Shown: positions 12,053 to 23,413 of the stretch, one piece after another
How positions within the stretch are numbered: the stretch's first letter is position 1
Layout: each line of letters opens with the position of its first letter
NCBI RefSeq assembly: GCF_035046485.1
Contig: NC_085136.1
Span: forward strand, 157,344,754-157,408,753
Reading direction: 5' to 3'
Length of the DNA: 64,000 nucleotides
Source of the DNA: Aedes albopictus
Taxonomy: Eukaryota > Arthropoda > Insecta > Diptera > Culicidae
Notes under the pieces: generated by a model
Told to the model about the DNA's origin: nothing
Seen by the model: only the letters and a program-made list of their open reading frames with translations
Databases searched by the model: none
Made by a program: the position numbers and the translations under genes

Positions 12053-13302
12053 TGTAAGTGCGCAGTTCAGTGTGGTTTTTTTTTAGATTTTGTGTGGATT
12101 TAAATCGATCCTGTTGATATCCTGAGAGGGGTGGCGATACAATAGATCCACCAAGATGCCAGAATGATGAACTGATTAACTGGGATCCACGAACATTTTC
12201 TCGTTATCTCGGGACACTGCTCGAGCGCTGAAGGTCAGTGACTCATTTTGCACTCCATGATGTTTCAGACCAGAGTTGAAACCACCAGCTGAGTGAAGAT
12301 TATTATGAGGATACTTAGCATTGTTGAATTAGTACCATATCCTGTGAATATCGGACGAATTGCGGCGAAGGACAGCTATTTTAGGTACAAATTTGATTCT
12401 GAATGAGGAAGGCATTCCCTTTCACCCCTTACGTTGGAATGAAAAGTACCGGCAAGTCGTGCCGTAAGCCAATCGCCCAAGAATCCCCATCACCACCCTA
12501 AAAGTGCCACAGATCCGGCCGACGATAGCTATAGGCCACCATCGTAGCCACGCTGAAGAAAGTTGTAACGTGATGCTGAAAAATTGGAGTAGGTGCCACT
12601 GGCAGTGTGCCACTCGCTGTGTTGCATTTGAACGCGTTCAATTTGCGTTGACGTTCAAATACGGCACACTGCGATCAAACATATTTGAACATTGTTCAGT
12701 TCAAAACTTGGAACGCGCAGAATGCCAACATGGTACCCTGGTACCTGGTAAACTGAAACGGTCATGTTTCTGCCATTTTTCACCAATTCTAGCAATCTTG
12801 GGCTGATCCGATTCACAGAACCCCCTCTCTACCGAGAGGGGAAACCGGTTCGATCACCGTGGATTGCGGAAAATCCGGATTTTGGTGCAGAATCTTAATG
12901 CCCGATGCCACAATGTCCCACTTCATTGTGGTGCATATTTTCGCGCAACAACGCATGTATGCAGATGCGTCACAAAGTCCTAAATAGAGCAGGACCATGG
13001 TCAGGTCATGATCGACATAGTATTTGATGGCACATCCAAGCTCAGTTCATTTTTGGCTCGCGTTCAGTTCAAATACAACACTGGGTGTCAGGAGAAGAGA
13101 CACCGAAAAAGTTAGCAATGGTTCTGAATGGATAAAGGCAGTGCTAATATTCCCTACCCGCGAAGAACTAGTTAAGACACATGCCGACCCTAAGGTGTTG
13201 TTTCTGGGAGTCTCAGGAACGCTCCCCTGTAAACCAGTTGGCTGGTACAAGTGAAAGAATGAGTTTCCCCAAAAAGAATAAAGAATTCACTATTTGCTCA
13301 TT

Positions 13303-13412
13303 TTCGACGTTTTGTCCTTTCGACGTTTTGTCCCTTTCGACGTTTTGGCATTCGACCTTTTGGCATTCGACGTTTTGGCATTCGACGTTTTGTCTTTCGA
13401 CGTTTTGTCCCT
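13303..13412 (-). repeat. Right terminal repeat array (about 14-bp units)
   Basis: Inverted counterpart of the left array (ttcgacgttttgtc units). It differs by single-base changes and by about one unit. Confidence 0.85.
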
Positions 13413-14344
13413 AAGCCCGATGTGGCCCCTCTAGAGGACTGTTGGAGAACACTAAAAGCAGCCATAGACGACGCAGCCGAGAGCACCATCGGGTACGTGG
13501 AACGGAATCGACGAAATGAATGGTTCGACGAGGAGTGTAGAGCGATTTTGGAGAAGAAGAACGCAGCACGGGCGGTAATGCTGCGGCATGAAACCTGGCA
13601 GAACGTGGAACGCTATAAGCAGAAGCGGAAACAGCAAACCCGCCTCTGTCGGGGGAGAAGCGGCGTAGAAGAACCGTTCCCATGAAATGTGGAAGTTCTA
13701 CGATAAGCTCAATGCATTCCGCAACGACTTCGTGCCGCAAGCCAAATTGTGCAGGGAAAAGGACGGAGGCCTTTTGACGGACGGACATGAGATGATCGAA
13801 AGGTGGAAGCAGCACTTCGACAAGCACCTGAATGGCGTGGACAACGTAGGCACGGGAGGCCACGACAACGATGGGAACGACTACGCCAATGCAGCAGAAG
13901 ACGGAAATGAGCCAACTACCACGCTAAGGGAAGTTAAGGATGCCATTCACCAGCTCAAAACCAACAAAGCAGCTGGTAAGGATGGTATCGCAGTTGAACT
14001 CATCAAGATGGAAAAGTTGGCCGCCTGATTGCAACGGTTGATAGTCAGGATCTGGGAAACTGAACAGTTACCAAAGGATGTTTAGTGGAAGGACGGGATT
14101 ACCTGCCCCATTCGCAAGAAAGGCGATCATTTGAAATGTGAGAACTTCAGAGCGATCACTATTTTGAATGCTGCCTACAATGTGCTATCCCATTTCACCT
14201 ACCGTCGTCTGTCACCTTGAACGAAGGAGTTCGTGGGAAGTTATGAAGCCGAATTCATCGATGGCCGGTCGACAACGGACCAGATCTTTTCCGTATGGCA
14301 AATCCTCCAGATATGCCGTGAGTACCAAGTCCCAACGCATCATC

Positions 14345-14657
14345 TGTACGCTAACGCCGCTCAGCACTAAAGTGCATAATTTCCAGACTACACCAAAAAT
14401 GTGTAACCCTTGCACATTTACAAAATCAGCTCCAGTGTCCGCAAAATCGTTAAACTCGCAAACATTTTTGTACGCCAATCTAGCTAGGTTTACTGGTGAC
14501 CTTGGAACACAAAAAAAAAACAACATTTCGCATCTAGACGAGTGTACGAGCTGTTTTTTGAGAATGTGTAACTGTCACACATTTTTGTGTGGTCTGGAAA
14601 TTATGCACTTATGAGTAGGTCTTACACATTTTAGTGCTGAGCAGTTTTAGCGTGTGT
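14345..14657. mobile_element. Small MITE inside the RTE copy
   Basis: The insert at about 14348-14653 breaks the sequence that reads '..ctgttcatcgactt' in the intact RTE (reverse of about 44390-44410). Its ends are acgctaacgccgctcagcac and, inverted, acgctaaaactgctcagcac. A second inner inverted repeat is gtgcataatttccagac. The TSD may be 3 bp (tgt), which is not firm. No coding capacity. Confidence 0.65.
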
Positions 14658-15672
14658 TCATCGACTTCAAAGCTGCATACGACAGTATCAACCACACAGA
14701 GCTAAGGGAAATCATGGACGAAAACGGCTGTCCTGGAAAGCTGCCTTGACTGATTAAAGCAACGATGGACGGTGTGTAAAACTGCGAAAGAGTTTCGGAT
14801 GATTATCCAGTTCATTCGAATCTCGGGGACTGCGATAAGGTGACGGGCTCTCATGCCTACTCTTCAACATCGCTCTGGAAGGTGTACTGCGACAAGGCGA
14901 GCTTACGAGTCGGTGTACGTTTTTCACAAAATCCGGTCAATTTGCGGACGACATGGGCATTATCGCCAGAACATTTGGAACGGTGGCAGGCGGGTGAAAC
15001 GCGTCCAAAACGAAATACATGCTGGCAGGCGGAACCGAAAACAACCGGTCCGTCCAGAAAGAAATGTGACGGTAGACGAAGATACCTTCAAGGTGGAGGA
15101 GGAATTCGTCTACCTCGGATCCTTACTGACGGCTGACAACAATGACAGCCATGAAATACGAAGGTACATCATCAGTGGAAGTCGTGCCTACTATGGGTTC
15201 CAGAACAAGCTGCGGTCTAAAAAGATTCACCCACGCACCAAGTGCACCATGTACAAGACGCTGATAAGACCTGTGGTCGTCTACGAACACGAGCCATAGA
15301 CCATGCTCGAGAAGGACCTGCAAGCACTTGAAATTTCCAAGCGACGCATGTTAAGGAGGATCTTCAGCGATGTGCAGGAGAACGGTGTTTGCGGAGAAGG
15401 TTGAACCACGAGCTCACTGCACTTTACGGCAAACCCAGTCGGCAACCCCAAGCCGGAAGGATAGGGTGAGCAGGGCATGTTACAAGAATGCCGAACAACA
15501 ACTTTGCAAATTGGTGTTCGTGACTGTTCCGGTTGGTACAAGAAGGCGTGGAGCGCAGAGAGTACGACGGGTGGACCAGGTGGAGCATGACTTGGTGAGC
15601 ATTGGGCTTGACCAAGGATGAAGAGCGGCAGCCACGAACCGTGAGTTATAGAGAAATATTATTGTTTCCCTG

Positions 15673-15830
15673 AGCATAGAGTTCCATTGTGCTTGCCTCA
15701 CAACATACAAATTTATGGAATGGCAAGCAAAGAAAGCCCATCAATTAATAACTGTGGAAGTGCTGAAAAAACACTAAGTTGAAAGGAGGCAGGCCAAGTT
15801 CCAGTGGGAACGTTGAGCCATAAAGAAGAA
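15673..15830 (+). mobile_element. SINE 3' portion
   Basis: The stretch gcaagcaaagaaagccc, then caattaataactgtggaagtg and the gaagaagg tail, match the reverse complement of the full SINE at 42836-43105. The tRNA-like head is missing here. Confidence 0.65.
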
Positions 15831-15834
15831 GGAG

Positions 15835-17660
15835 CGCGAGAAGCGTAACACGCTCGTCGTCAAGGTGGAAGAGTACTCGGAAAACTTAAAGGCGATGTAG
15901 GCGCTGCCTACAAGTGTCTGGCGGAAGAGATTCGTGGCGTGAATGTCCATAAACCACATGGTCATTTTTTGGAAGATTGCGAAACCCCTCCCCCCGCGTG
16001 CTTTTTTGTTCATACAAAAAAATATGTATGGACCGTGATCTTTGCCAAAAGCAATCCCCCCCCCTTCCCCCTAGCATGACCACGTGGTTTATAGATGGTC
16101 CCTTAGGGTAGGGCTCTCAAAGCGGACGCGACTCTGAAGGTTAAAATGCTAGACGAGATGACGGACGCGGAAGAGCTCGTTACAGCACTGTGACAACATG
16201 GCGAAATTCATGAGGCCACCACAGCTGTTCGGTTGCAAAAAGGCCCGGCAGGGATACAGGGGGCCTCGGTACAGCTACCTGTGATGAACGCTAACAAGTT
16301 TGTTAAAGTAGGGAAGTTCAAGGAGGGCTGGTCGATATGCCAACTGACCAACCAGAGGCTTGCTGCAGGTGTCTCGAGCCAGGACACAAGTCATAGGACT
16401 GCAAAGGCCCTGACAGGAGCAAGCTTTTCAGGCGCTATAGAGGTGAATACTATAAGGCACAAGGTTGAACGAGCCCTAACAAGTACTTTATTTGTTCCGG
16501 GGAATCCGCGAAATGCAAACACCCAACGGATGGCCTTCAGAGGAGCCACAGCTGACAAATCACAGTGCGTGTAACGAAACTGAACCAGGTCCACTGTGAT
16601 GTAGTCCTGCAACTGCTGTGTCAGGCAGTCGCTGAGTGGGGGTTGGATATCGCCGTAATTGCGAACCCATACTGAGTACCCACTGGAAAATGGAAGCTGC
16701 GTCGTGAATAGGTCCGGAAAAATGGTGGCGATGTGGACGACGGGTAAATACCCGTCTAGGCAGTTCATGCAGGTGCTAGACTGTGTGACGATCGAGCTGA
16801 TAAGGCGCCAGGTATTTAATTGCGGGTGACTTCAAAGCCTGGGCCGTGTAATGGTAAAGCCGTTTCACGAACCAGCGGGTCCGATCCTGCTAGAAGAACC
16901 GACCATGATAGCTGCCGGAACGAAGTGAAGTTGATCATCGCAGTTACTTTTTGTGCCGTGAGCGAAACCTATTCGGTCTAAGCGTAGACGAGCTGGTAGC
17001 GATGCTTTGGCGTGCATGCTATGCGACAATACTTAGGCAAGTCCACCCTATGAAGGGGAGACTATCAGCGTACTAGGGTACTTAAGAGATTGTGAACCTG
17101 CGTCACACCTGCCTACAGGCTAGGAGGAGGATGCAACGAGCTCGTACTGGTTGCATTACGAGCACGAGCACGCCAAGGTCACACTCTAGACCGAGATCAG
17201 GGCAAGCAAATGGCCTGTTCTGATGGTCTCTGTCAGAGTGCCAATGAAAATCCGTGGGTAGATGCCTACAGGATTGTGATGACCAAGAAACAATGTTGTT
17301 ATGGCTCCAGCAGAGCAGTCTCCATCGAAGAGCCCTATCCGCGTCATGATCCTAGTCCTTAACCGAAGGACTGGGGCTGGCGATTAGGGAAGAGTCACTG
17401 ATGAGGAAATTGCGGGGATTGCAAAATGCCGTAGCGTAGGTAAGGTCTCTAGCCCGGACGGAATTCCGAACCTGACCTTGAAAGTAGCTATTGCATGGGT
17501 TCCCGGGATGTTCAGAACCACTATACAGAAATGCCTGGACGAGGATCCCTTTCCAGAGATCCGGAAGTGACAGAGCCTAATACTATTGCCAAAGACGGCG
17601 AATCGCTCGGAAACCCGTCCGCATATAGACCAATATCGACACGGCGTGCAAGGTGTTCGT
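15835..17660 (+). mobile_element. Decayed R1-clade element, ORF1 to RT
   Basis: A gag remnant spans 15835-16550. The zinc-knuckle zone around 16340-16480 can still be read across frames as cysteine/histidine-rich CCHC-like pieces (e.g. RCLEPGHKS, DCKGPDRSKL). Bases 16560-17120 correspond to the endonuclease of the copy at 8402-9304 (for example the 'gcgggtgacttcaaagcctggg' region), and 17200-17660 to the start of the RT (KAPGPDG-like region at 17445). Stops, frameshifts and deletions are numerous. A small palindromic MITE lies inside the gag part. Confidence 0.7.
15940..16107. mobile_element. Diverged Harbinger-type MITE
   Basis: Ends gtccataaaccacatggtca and, inverted, tgaccacgtggtttatagat. 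The same family as the cleaner copy at 42002-42153. The outer gggg-ct bases are lost on the left. It is inserted in R1 gag sequence. Confidence 0.65.
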
Positions 17661-18554
17661 ATTATTGTAAGTTGTATGTACCGAGGAAATGCTCTCATCA
17701 TCGTTATCAGCCAGAATAACAACATAATCCGAGTGAAAGTCAAAAAAATACCGCTCCATTTCCATTTCTGACGCATTCCCCGTTGTTATCATAATCAATT
17801 GCCCAATAATTTAACCATTTGAGCTCTTTCCGAATGTGGATTATTGATAATTAATTCATAATTGAAAACCCATTTCCATTTTCGGCCCACGCCTCCCGAC
17901 CCTGATCGCCTGTGTGTGCGGTAGGCCCATGAAATGGCCAGTAAACCAGGCAACAAAATTGGCTATCAATTGTCCCGTCGAATGAACTATGGCTGTGTTT
18001 ATTGTCTTTGCTGACGCATGGAGCATTTTCACCAACAATGACCGAGAGAGCGCAAAAAAAATGGCTCACTAGGGAAAACGTTTAAGGACAGGTGGCAGCC
18101 TTTACGGTAGGCGTCGATGATGGTGAAAATTGTTGGCATTGTTTTATTCATCAATGCAGTTCCCATTACTCGGCCCGGTTTCCATTATAATTATGCATAC
18201 AGCGATGGGAGTGTGTAAAAACACGTTAAATTGTTTGGGAATCATTATTCTTTTGATTTATGAGCATTGCCGATTCGAGTGGGGGCGAACAGTGCTCTAT
18301 TTGTTTAACTATGTTGTTCATAAATAGTTACATGATTGTGTAAAACAAATGAAATCTAACCATTCAATTATCAATTTGCAGGTAAGGTAAATTGTATGTT
18401 AGCTAGATATTTATGTAGCATACAGCATTTGCCTCTGAAGCCGGGCTTTTGATACCGCAAATCGGGGTGAACCTGATCATTTTTCATTTATTTTGTTCTA
18501 TAAAATCATTTGCAATGCTGGGTGGTTTGCTGAATTGCTGATTTTTTTTTTCAG
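17661..18554 (+). other. Intronic sequence, no recognised feature
   Basis: Moderately AT-rich, with no coding pattern and no inverted ends that I could match. The short ORFs on both strands look random. Confidence 0.4.
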
Positions 18555-18712
18555 TGTAGTGGAGTGGACTTGATGTGATGGTGAAATCACGCCGAGGGCC
18601 TGGGATCGAATCCTACTCTCGACAAACTCACAAAAATGTGAGTTCTTTCTTCGGGAGGGAGGTACACCATGGGTCTCGAGATGAACTAACCCTGGATAAA
18701 ATCTCGATTATG
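18555..18712 (+). mobile_element. tRNA-like SINE copy
   Basis: The sequence has a B-box-like gggatcgaatcctactctcg and the tail gagttctttcttcggga. Its reverse complement recurs at 31290-31455 (gggattcgatcccaggtcc, ttccgaaggaaaaactcac). The A-box region tggtgaaatcacgcc is poor, so it is not a functional tRNA. Confidence 0.6.
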
Positions 18713-18789
18713 AAGATAATTATCCTATTTCCGAGTTAAAATTTTAGAAGTAGAAAATTGATCTTCCATTCCAAAAGATAGTTATTTTT

Positions 18790-19500
18790 TTCTCCAATTA
18801 ACCTAATTGAAAATGAAGGCATTCGCGTTCCAGGTGTATTTTAGACAAATTCAGGAGCATTACAGGGGTTTTTAAGGGGATTTCTGGGGCATTCCAGAAG
18901 TTGGAAAATGAGCGGTTCAAGGTGCTTTCAACGGGTTCCAGATGCATTCTAGGGTGTTCCAGGAAGTTAGGGAATCTCAGGGGCATTCCAGAGGAGTTCA
19001 AGGAGATCTCAGGGAGTTTCAGGGACGTTCCATGGGTGTTCCAAGGAGTTTCAATGGGATTCAGGAGAGTTCCAGAGGTTTTCAAAAGTGTGTTTCAGGG
19101 GCGTTCCACGTATGTTCTGGGGCCTCAGGAGCTTTCCGGAAGATTCAGGGGCTTTTTATGGGGTTTTCCAGGGGACCCTAAGACCCAAGAGATTTTAGTG
19201 GCGTTCCATGGGGTTTCAAGGGGTTTCAGAGGCGTTCCAAAAGTGATCCAAGAGGTATCAGCGGCCGTTCCCAGGGATTTCAAGAGGCTTCAAGGGCGTT
19301 CCGGGGGATATATCCCTGATTTTATCTGCAACTCTGAAACACCTTGCAACCACTCTGAAATACCCACCGAAACCATCCACTAAAGCCACTAAAAGCTTTT
19401 ATGCGATTTGATACTCTTCTGAATCTCCTTGAAATCCCCTAATACTCCAAGGCCATCCCGCGAACTCCTCCGAAAACCTTCTAAAACTCCCATGAAACTT
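18790..19500. repeat. Degenerate minisatellite (ttccaggggcattcca-like units) with inverted second half
   Basis: From about 18830 to 19315 the plus strand is a run of diverged 10-30 bp units of the type ttccaggggcattcc / gtttcaagggg. From about 19320 to 19500 the complementary form follows (ctctgaaacaccttgcaacc, cttgaaatcccctaatactcc). The open frame 18901-19383 is a by-product of the repeat and should not be called a gene. A similar complementary run occurs at 28095-28260. Confidence 0.7.
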
Positions 19501-19544
19501 GACTGATTTTCATAAATTGTAAAATTTCGGCTATAGGAGTGAAC

Positions 19545-20130
19545 CGTTCAACAATTAGCAGGAACCGGTCAGCATTAAAGCAAGCTAGCTTTACGTAGAA
19601 GTCGTGTTCATTCGACTCGGTCCATAGCTGTGAGTCTTCAGTTCTTCACTCTGCGAAGGGTCCACAAATCGTCCTCCACTTGATCGACCCACCTAGTTCG
19701 CCGCGCACCACGTCTTCTTGTACCGGTCGGATGGCTCTTCAATCGGGTTACTGGAGATGGTTGGTTCTCTCTGCAGCTGATACAGCTTGTGGGTCATTTG
19801 CCTTCTCCAAGTCCCGTCTTCCATCTGCACTCTGCCGTAGATGGTACGCAACACCTTCTGTTCGCAAACTCCAAGGGCGCATTGGTCCACCACACGTAGA
19901 GTCTATGTTTCGTGTCCGTAGAGGACTACCGATCTAGTCAGCGTTATATAGATAGTCAACTCCGTGTTACGGTGAGCTGCGGAAACACGGTATCTGAATA
20001 TTATTGATCTGGTTTTAGTTGTTGTTGGAACAGAGTATCATCAGTGAGTTCGTGTACGTGTGACGTGTAGGCCATCCCCAGGAATACGTCCATCGCAAGT
20101 ACGTACATCATCAGGATATTCAGTGGTGAA
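19545..20130 (-). pseudogene. RTE-like element, C-terminal fragment
   Basis: The minus strand reads ALGVCEQKVLRTIYGRV, DGTWRRQMTHKLYQL, matching the C-terminal region of RTE proteins (compare ALGVFERRVLRTIFGGV in the 43-46 kb element) but from another subfamily. Sequence after about 19960 is uncertain. Stops interrupt it. Confidence 0.6.
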
Positions 20131-20722
20131 GTTAGCTCTACTAGACATCGTGGAGAGCGGTGAACCTAATGGTGGCTCCAGAGAGGAACCCTAGGTTGTC
20201 ATCCAGGTTCACAGGTGGAAGATTTAATAATGAGTCTTCCCACCGTACAGATAATTCGCAATCGATCATCGAGCTATGCGTGAAATAAACACTGATGTTA
20301 ACAAATTGGCCAGCGATAATTAAATAGCAAAAGATACAATATACGAAATCAGGAATAATTCTGCGGTCGTCTTTGTATTCTAACAACCATGTCCTTGAAC
20401 ATTTGTTGATTTAATCCATCGTTTATTTCTAGTAAAATATTAAACATCCAGTATCATGCATTCACGCATGTATTCCAATATACGTTACCGAAAGATGTTA
20501 TCTAACATCGAAAAAATCATGAACAGTCAATTTCCAATTATCAGCACATGCCATAACTGCGTTCAGGGACCATAACAAACACTTCATCCACAAAAAGGGA
20601 TCTCAACAGAAAAAAAAACTCTCCCCCCTGACAGCACCCTATTATCATGCAAAAGACCGAAAACGGAATCGATTTTTGACCGATTTTTTCCCCTTTTTTT
20701 GCTGCTTCCTTGTCATCCACAG
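20131..20722 (+). other. Intronic sequence before DIP exon
   Basis: No gene recognised. A run of pyrimidines (20688-20719) leads to the acceptor AG at 20721-20722. Confidence 0.45.
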
Positions 20723-20893
20723 GCGAGATGATAATCTCCAACGAGCGCTACTCGATGACCGAAAACGAAAGCTCGATGTACGCGGTGCAGATGACGCTTG
20801 TGATCCAGAAGCTACACAAAGCGGACATGGGCGGTTACAAGTGCATATCGAAGAACAGCATCGGGGACGCCGAAGGGACGATCCGGTTGTACG
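20723..20893 (+). CDS. DIP/lachesin-type protein, exon for rest of Ig3
   Basis: The 171-bp exon reads (G)EMIISNERYSMTENESSMY, then AVQMTLVIQKLHKADMGG, YKCISKNSIGDAEGTIRLY. It contains the classic Ig F-strand motif D.G.Y.C (ADMGGYKC), whose Cys pairs with the one in the exon at 5234. SKNSIGDAEGTIRLY is the conserved end of DIP Ig3. The acceptor is ..ccacag|GC and the donor ..tacg|gtgagta; both are phase 1 and the spliced codon is Gly, then Glu after the second junction. The next exon begins AA ATG GAG, giving RLYEMEL, a normal DIP sequence. Codon use and conservation mark it as a functional host exon among transposon debris. Confidence 0.9.
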
Positions 20894-21128
20894 GTGAGTA
20901 AGGGGCATGTAGCTTAAGATGCCACATTTGAACATTTGCTAAGTGGGTTTTCAAAAATGAACGGTCATATGAACCTGTCTGCACTACTACTGGCGTGAAA
21001 ATTGATCCAGTTTTAAGATTAAGTAGTTACGTCCTGGTAATGCGTAATGAGCCACTTGACGAAATGACAACATTTTTATATAGATATTGAGTTGCACGTG
21101 TACAATATTTTTTCATAAGATCTTCTCG

Positions 21129-21458
21129 TTACCCGAGTAGAGGAAAAGAGCTCAAGAATAGCATATTTTGATATGGAGATCAAAAAGTGATATTGGTTTG
21201 ATTGAAATAAGAGATAAAAAATCTAAAAATAATATCAAAAATTAACTCCTGGAACATCATCATCATATCATATTTAGATTTTGAAAGATCTAACCAATAG
21301 CAGCGAGTTATTCGATTGATCTTAAAATATCAAATTTTCATATTGTTAAGATGTTCCAGGAACATATTTTAGATATTATTTTCAGATCTTTTATCTCTTA
21401 TATCAATCAAACCAATATCACGTTTTGATCGTCAGTATTTTACCTCTACCCGGGTAAA
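21129..21458. mobile_element. MITE with about 110-bp inverted ends, TA duplication
   Basis: The body is about 21131-21455. The left end is cccgagtagaggaaaa, the right end (inverted) cccgggtagaggtaaaa. Further in, aaaagtgatattggtttgat and its complement pair, as do the 'aactcctggaacat' and 'atgttccaggaa' segments. Flanked by TA on both sides, which suggests a Tc1/mariner-type non-autonomous element. Confidence 0.65.
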
Positions 21459-21519
21459 TGGACTATGGAGATTGAATCGTGTAAGCAGGCATGACTGCTC
21501 TGCCTTTGTATGATGGAAG

Positions 21520-22423
21520 GTTACAGAATCGGATGATGCTTCATTTCTGCTTTTTCTCCCGAAAGAGACGGGTCTGCTGTTTCCGCTTCGGTTTGTAAAG
21601 TTCCACGTTCTGTCTGATCCCTTACTGCAGCATTACCGCCCGCGCTCCGTTATGCATTCTTCGTCGAACCATTCATTCCGTCGATTCCGTTCCACGTACT
21701 CGATAGTGCTCTTGGCTGCATCGTTGATGGCTACTTTCACAGTACTTCAGCAGCCCTCTAGAAGGACTCGAGCTCACCCTCGTCTGGCAACGCTGCCTCG
21801 AGATTCTGCGCGTATGCTGAGGTGCTATCCGGTTGTTTTAGTCACTCTAGGATAAACCGTGGCGGTTGCCGGTACCGTACATTGTTGATGACGGAGAGTT
21901 TTGAGCGTAGTTCGACCATCATAAGGTAGTGGTCGGAGTCGATGTTAGCGCCACGATAGGTCCTGTAATCGACAATGTCGAAGAAGTGCCGCCCGTCAAT
22001 CAGAACGTGGTCGATTTGCAATTCCGTCTGCTGACGATGGCCATATTTTTAGAGGTGGCGAAATCAATGAGTCGTAGGCTGTTTTCGTTCGCCTGTTGGT
22101 GAGCGCTGAACTTTCCAATCGTCGGTCTGAATTCCTTCTCCTGGCCTACCTGAGCGCTTAGATCTCCTATGATGATCTTGACGTCGTGGCTTGGGCAGCT
22201 GTCGTACTCGCGTTCGAGCTGTGCGTAAAATGCGTCCTTATGTCATCATCGGTGTGGGATATACACGTTTATTATGCTGAAGTTGAAGAATCGGCCCTTG
22301 ATCCTCAACCTGCAAATTATTTTGTACATCGGCCACTAACCGATCACGCGCCTCTGCATATCACCCATCACGATGAAAGCTGTTTCCAGCTCACGTGTTT
22401 TGCTGCAGCTCTGGTAGATGGTA
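21520..22423 (-). mobile_element. RTE-clade fragment, left part of a split copy
   Basis: This matches the linker and endonuclease part of the RTE at 45130-46080, same strand, with deletions (for example the 'aaatttcaacacgc..' region is shortened). It stops at 22423 in gtagatggta, where an R1 element enters, and resumes at 27488 with the same gtagatggta. Confidence 0.8.
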
Positions 22424-23239
22424 TTTTTTTTTTTCTTCTAAACCATAGGGGGATAATCTGCTCAACAGACACCCTAACAGAAGGTAAGGGTAGTGTAGGT
22501 CTGAGGCCGTCTTCTACAACAAAAGTAAAAGCCAGGACTACTCTCTCCTCGTACCCACTAAACCATTCTTATGGTCGCCAAACCCTACGTCTCTCCGGAA
22601 CCACCAAGAAGGTATTGCTTCAGAGAGGGGCTAGTGCACATCGCACCCTTAAGGTTAGCTGCGTAGCCTAGCAGCAACGAACATCGATGACTCGCACTGG
22701 AGAGTCCATCACGGTAACATGCTGGCGCTTAGCCAGTGTCCCGAGTGGTCCTCGCCACTCCCTTTGTCCTCGGAAGGCGGACAGGGTTAACCCCGCCCGC
22801 GCCCAACTGCTTTGCAGACATCAAGAACTAATGCCCACGTGCAACCCGATCTGACCTGCTGACGGCAAGGGTATCACTACCCTTCAGGCCCTATCGGCTG
22901 CACCAGAAGGTTGCTGACAGATGAGTCTCCACCTGTCTCGACCCTTGCCGGGGACGCCTTTCCAACCGCGGGCTCGGATCCAACCCAGTGGACCGACGCC
23001 ACGACAGCACCGCTACCGGAACTTCCTCTCCGCGGCTACTTAATCGCTGTAAGGGTCGATCTCGACCGCAGGGCACCGGTATGACCTACGAAGCCGACTC
23101 CGAACCCCTGGACCACCTCTTGTACTGCATCTCGACTAGCCATTCTCCGAGTCCACGCGCCACCTCCTCTGTAGCTCCCAGACGATATGGGTGATATATT
23201 TAGGGATTGTTGATTTTGTTCGGTGATTGCAACACACTA

Positions 23240-23295
23240 AAACACGATTTATAACGTTTCGGCCTACTGACTTTCAGCCATCATCAGATCTAAAA
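23240..23295 (-). ncRNA. Hammerhead-like core motif in Penelope 3' region
   Basis: On the minus strand the bases ctgatga, a small hairpin (ctga-aag-tcag) and cgaaac follow each other within about 35 nt. Hammerhead ribozymes have the core CUGANGA..GAAA, and Penelope-like elements are known to carry them. However, I could not draw a good helix I, and the base expected at the cleavage site is not clearly allowed. I treat it as a candidate or relic only. Confidence 0.35.
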
Positions 23296-23413
23296 TATAT
23301 TTTCAAATAGTTACAATCTTAAAATTCATCTTACAATTTTCTTCACCCACTTGTATAAATCGATGTTCTTGCCACCAGTGTGGCTTTACTACTAAACCCC
23401 CCTTTTCACACAT

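Larger units (their letters stand above)
11924..13426. mobile_element. Mutator-like / foldback element with repeat-built TIRs and 9-bp TSD
   Basis: The body is 11933-13417 (1485 bp). The 9-bp direct repeat cgatgtggc lies at 11924-11932 and 13418-13426, and the host RTE sequence is continuous when the insert and one repeat copy are removed. The terminal inverted repeats are about 110 bp each (11939-12052 and 13303-13412). Each is made of 7-8 head-to-tail copies of a unit close to gacaaaacgtcgaa, with variants such as tgccaaaacgtcgaa. Nine-base duplications and long TIRs are typical of Mutator-like elements. The interior has no transposase frame that I recognise, so this copy is non-autonomous. 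Confidence 0.8.
10830..15650 (+). mobile_element. Decayed RTE-clade (JAM1-like) element, interrupted twice
   Basis: Three blocks (10830-11932, 13418-14347, 14654-15650) align in order with the reverse complement of the nearly intact RTE at 43318-46530. They run from the 5' leader (agcggctcacaacagcg, aaaatcagctacagaataat) through the endonuclease and RT to the C-terminal region. Recognisable pieces include ESTIGYVERNRRNEWFDEEC (13480-13550), LREVKDAIHQLKTNKAAGKDG (13925-13990) and EEFVYLGSLLTADNN (15095-15140). Frameshifts and stops are frequent, so it is dead. The first interruption is the foldback element 11933-13417, the second the small MITE 14348-14653. Because the insertions sit inside it, the RTE is older than both. 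Confidence 0.82.

Noticed and set aside
13411..13863. 150-codon minus-strand ORF
   Set aside because: Antisense to the RTE linker/RT region on the plus strand.
18901..19383. 160-codon plus-strand ORF
   Set aside because: It is generated by the degenerate minisatellite; residues repeat as F.GV/FRG with no domain.
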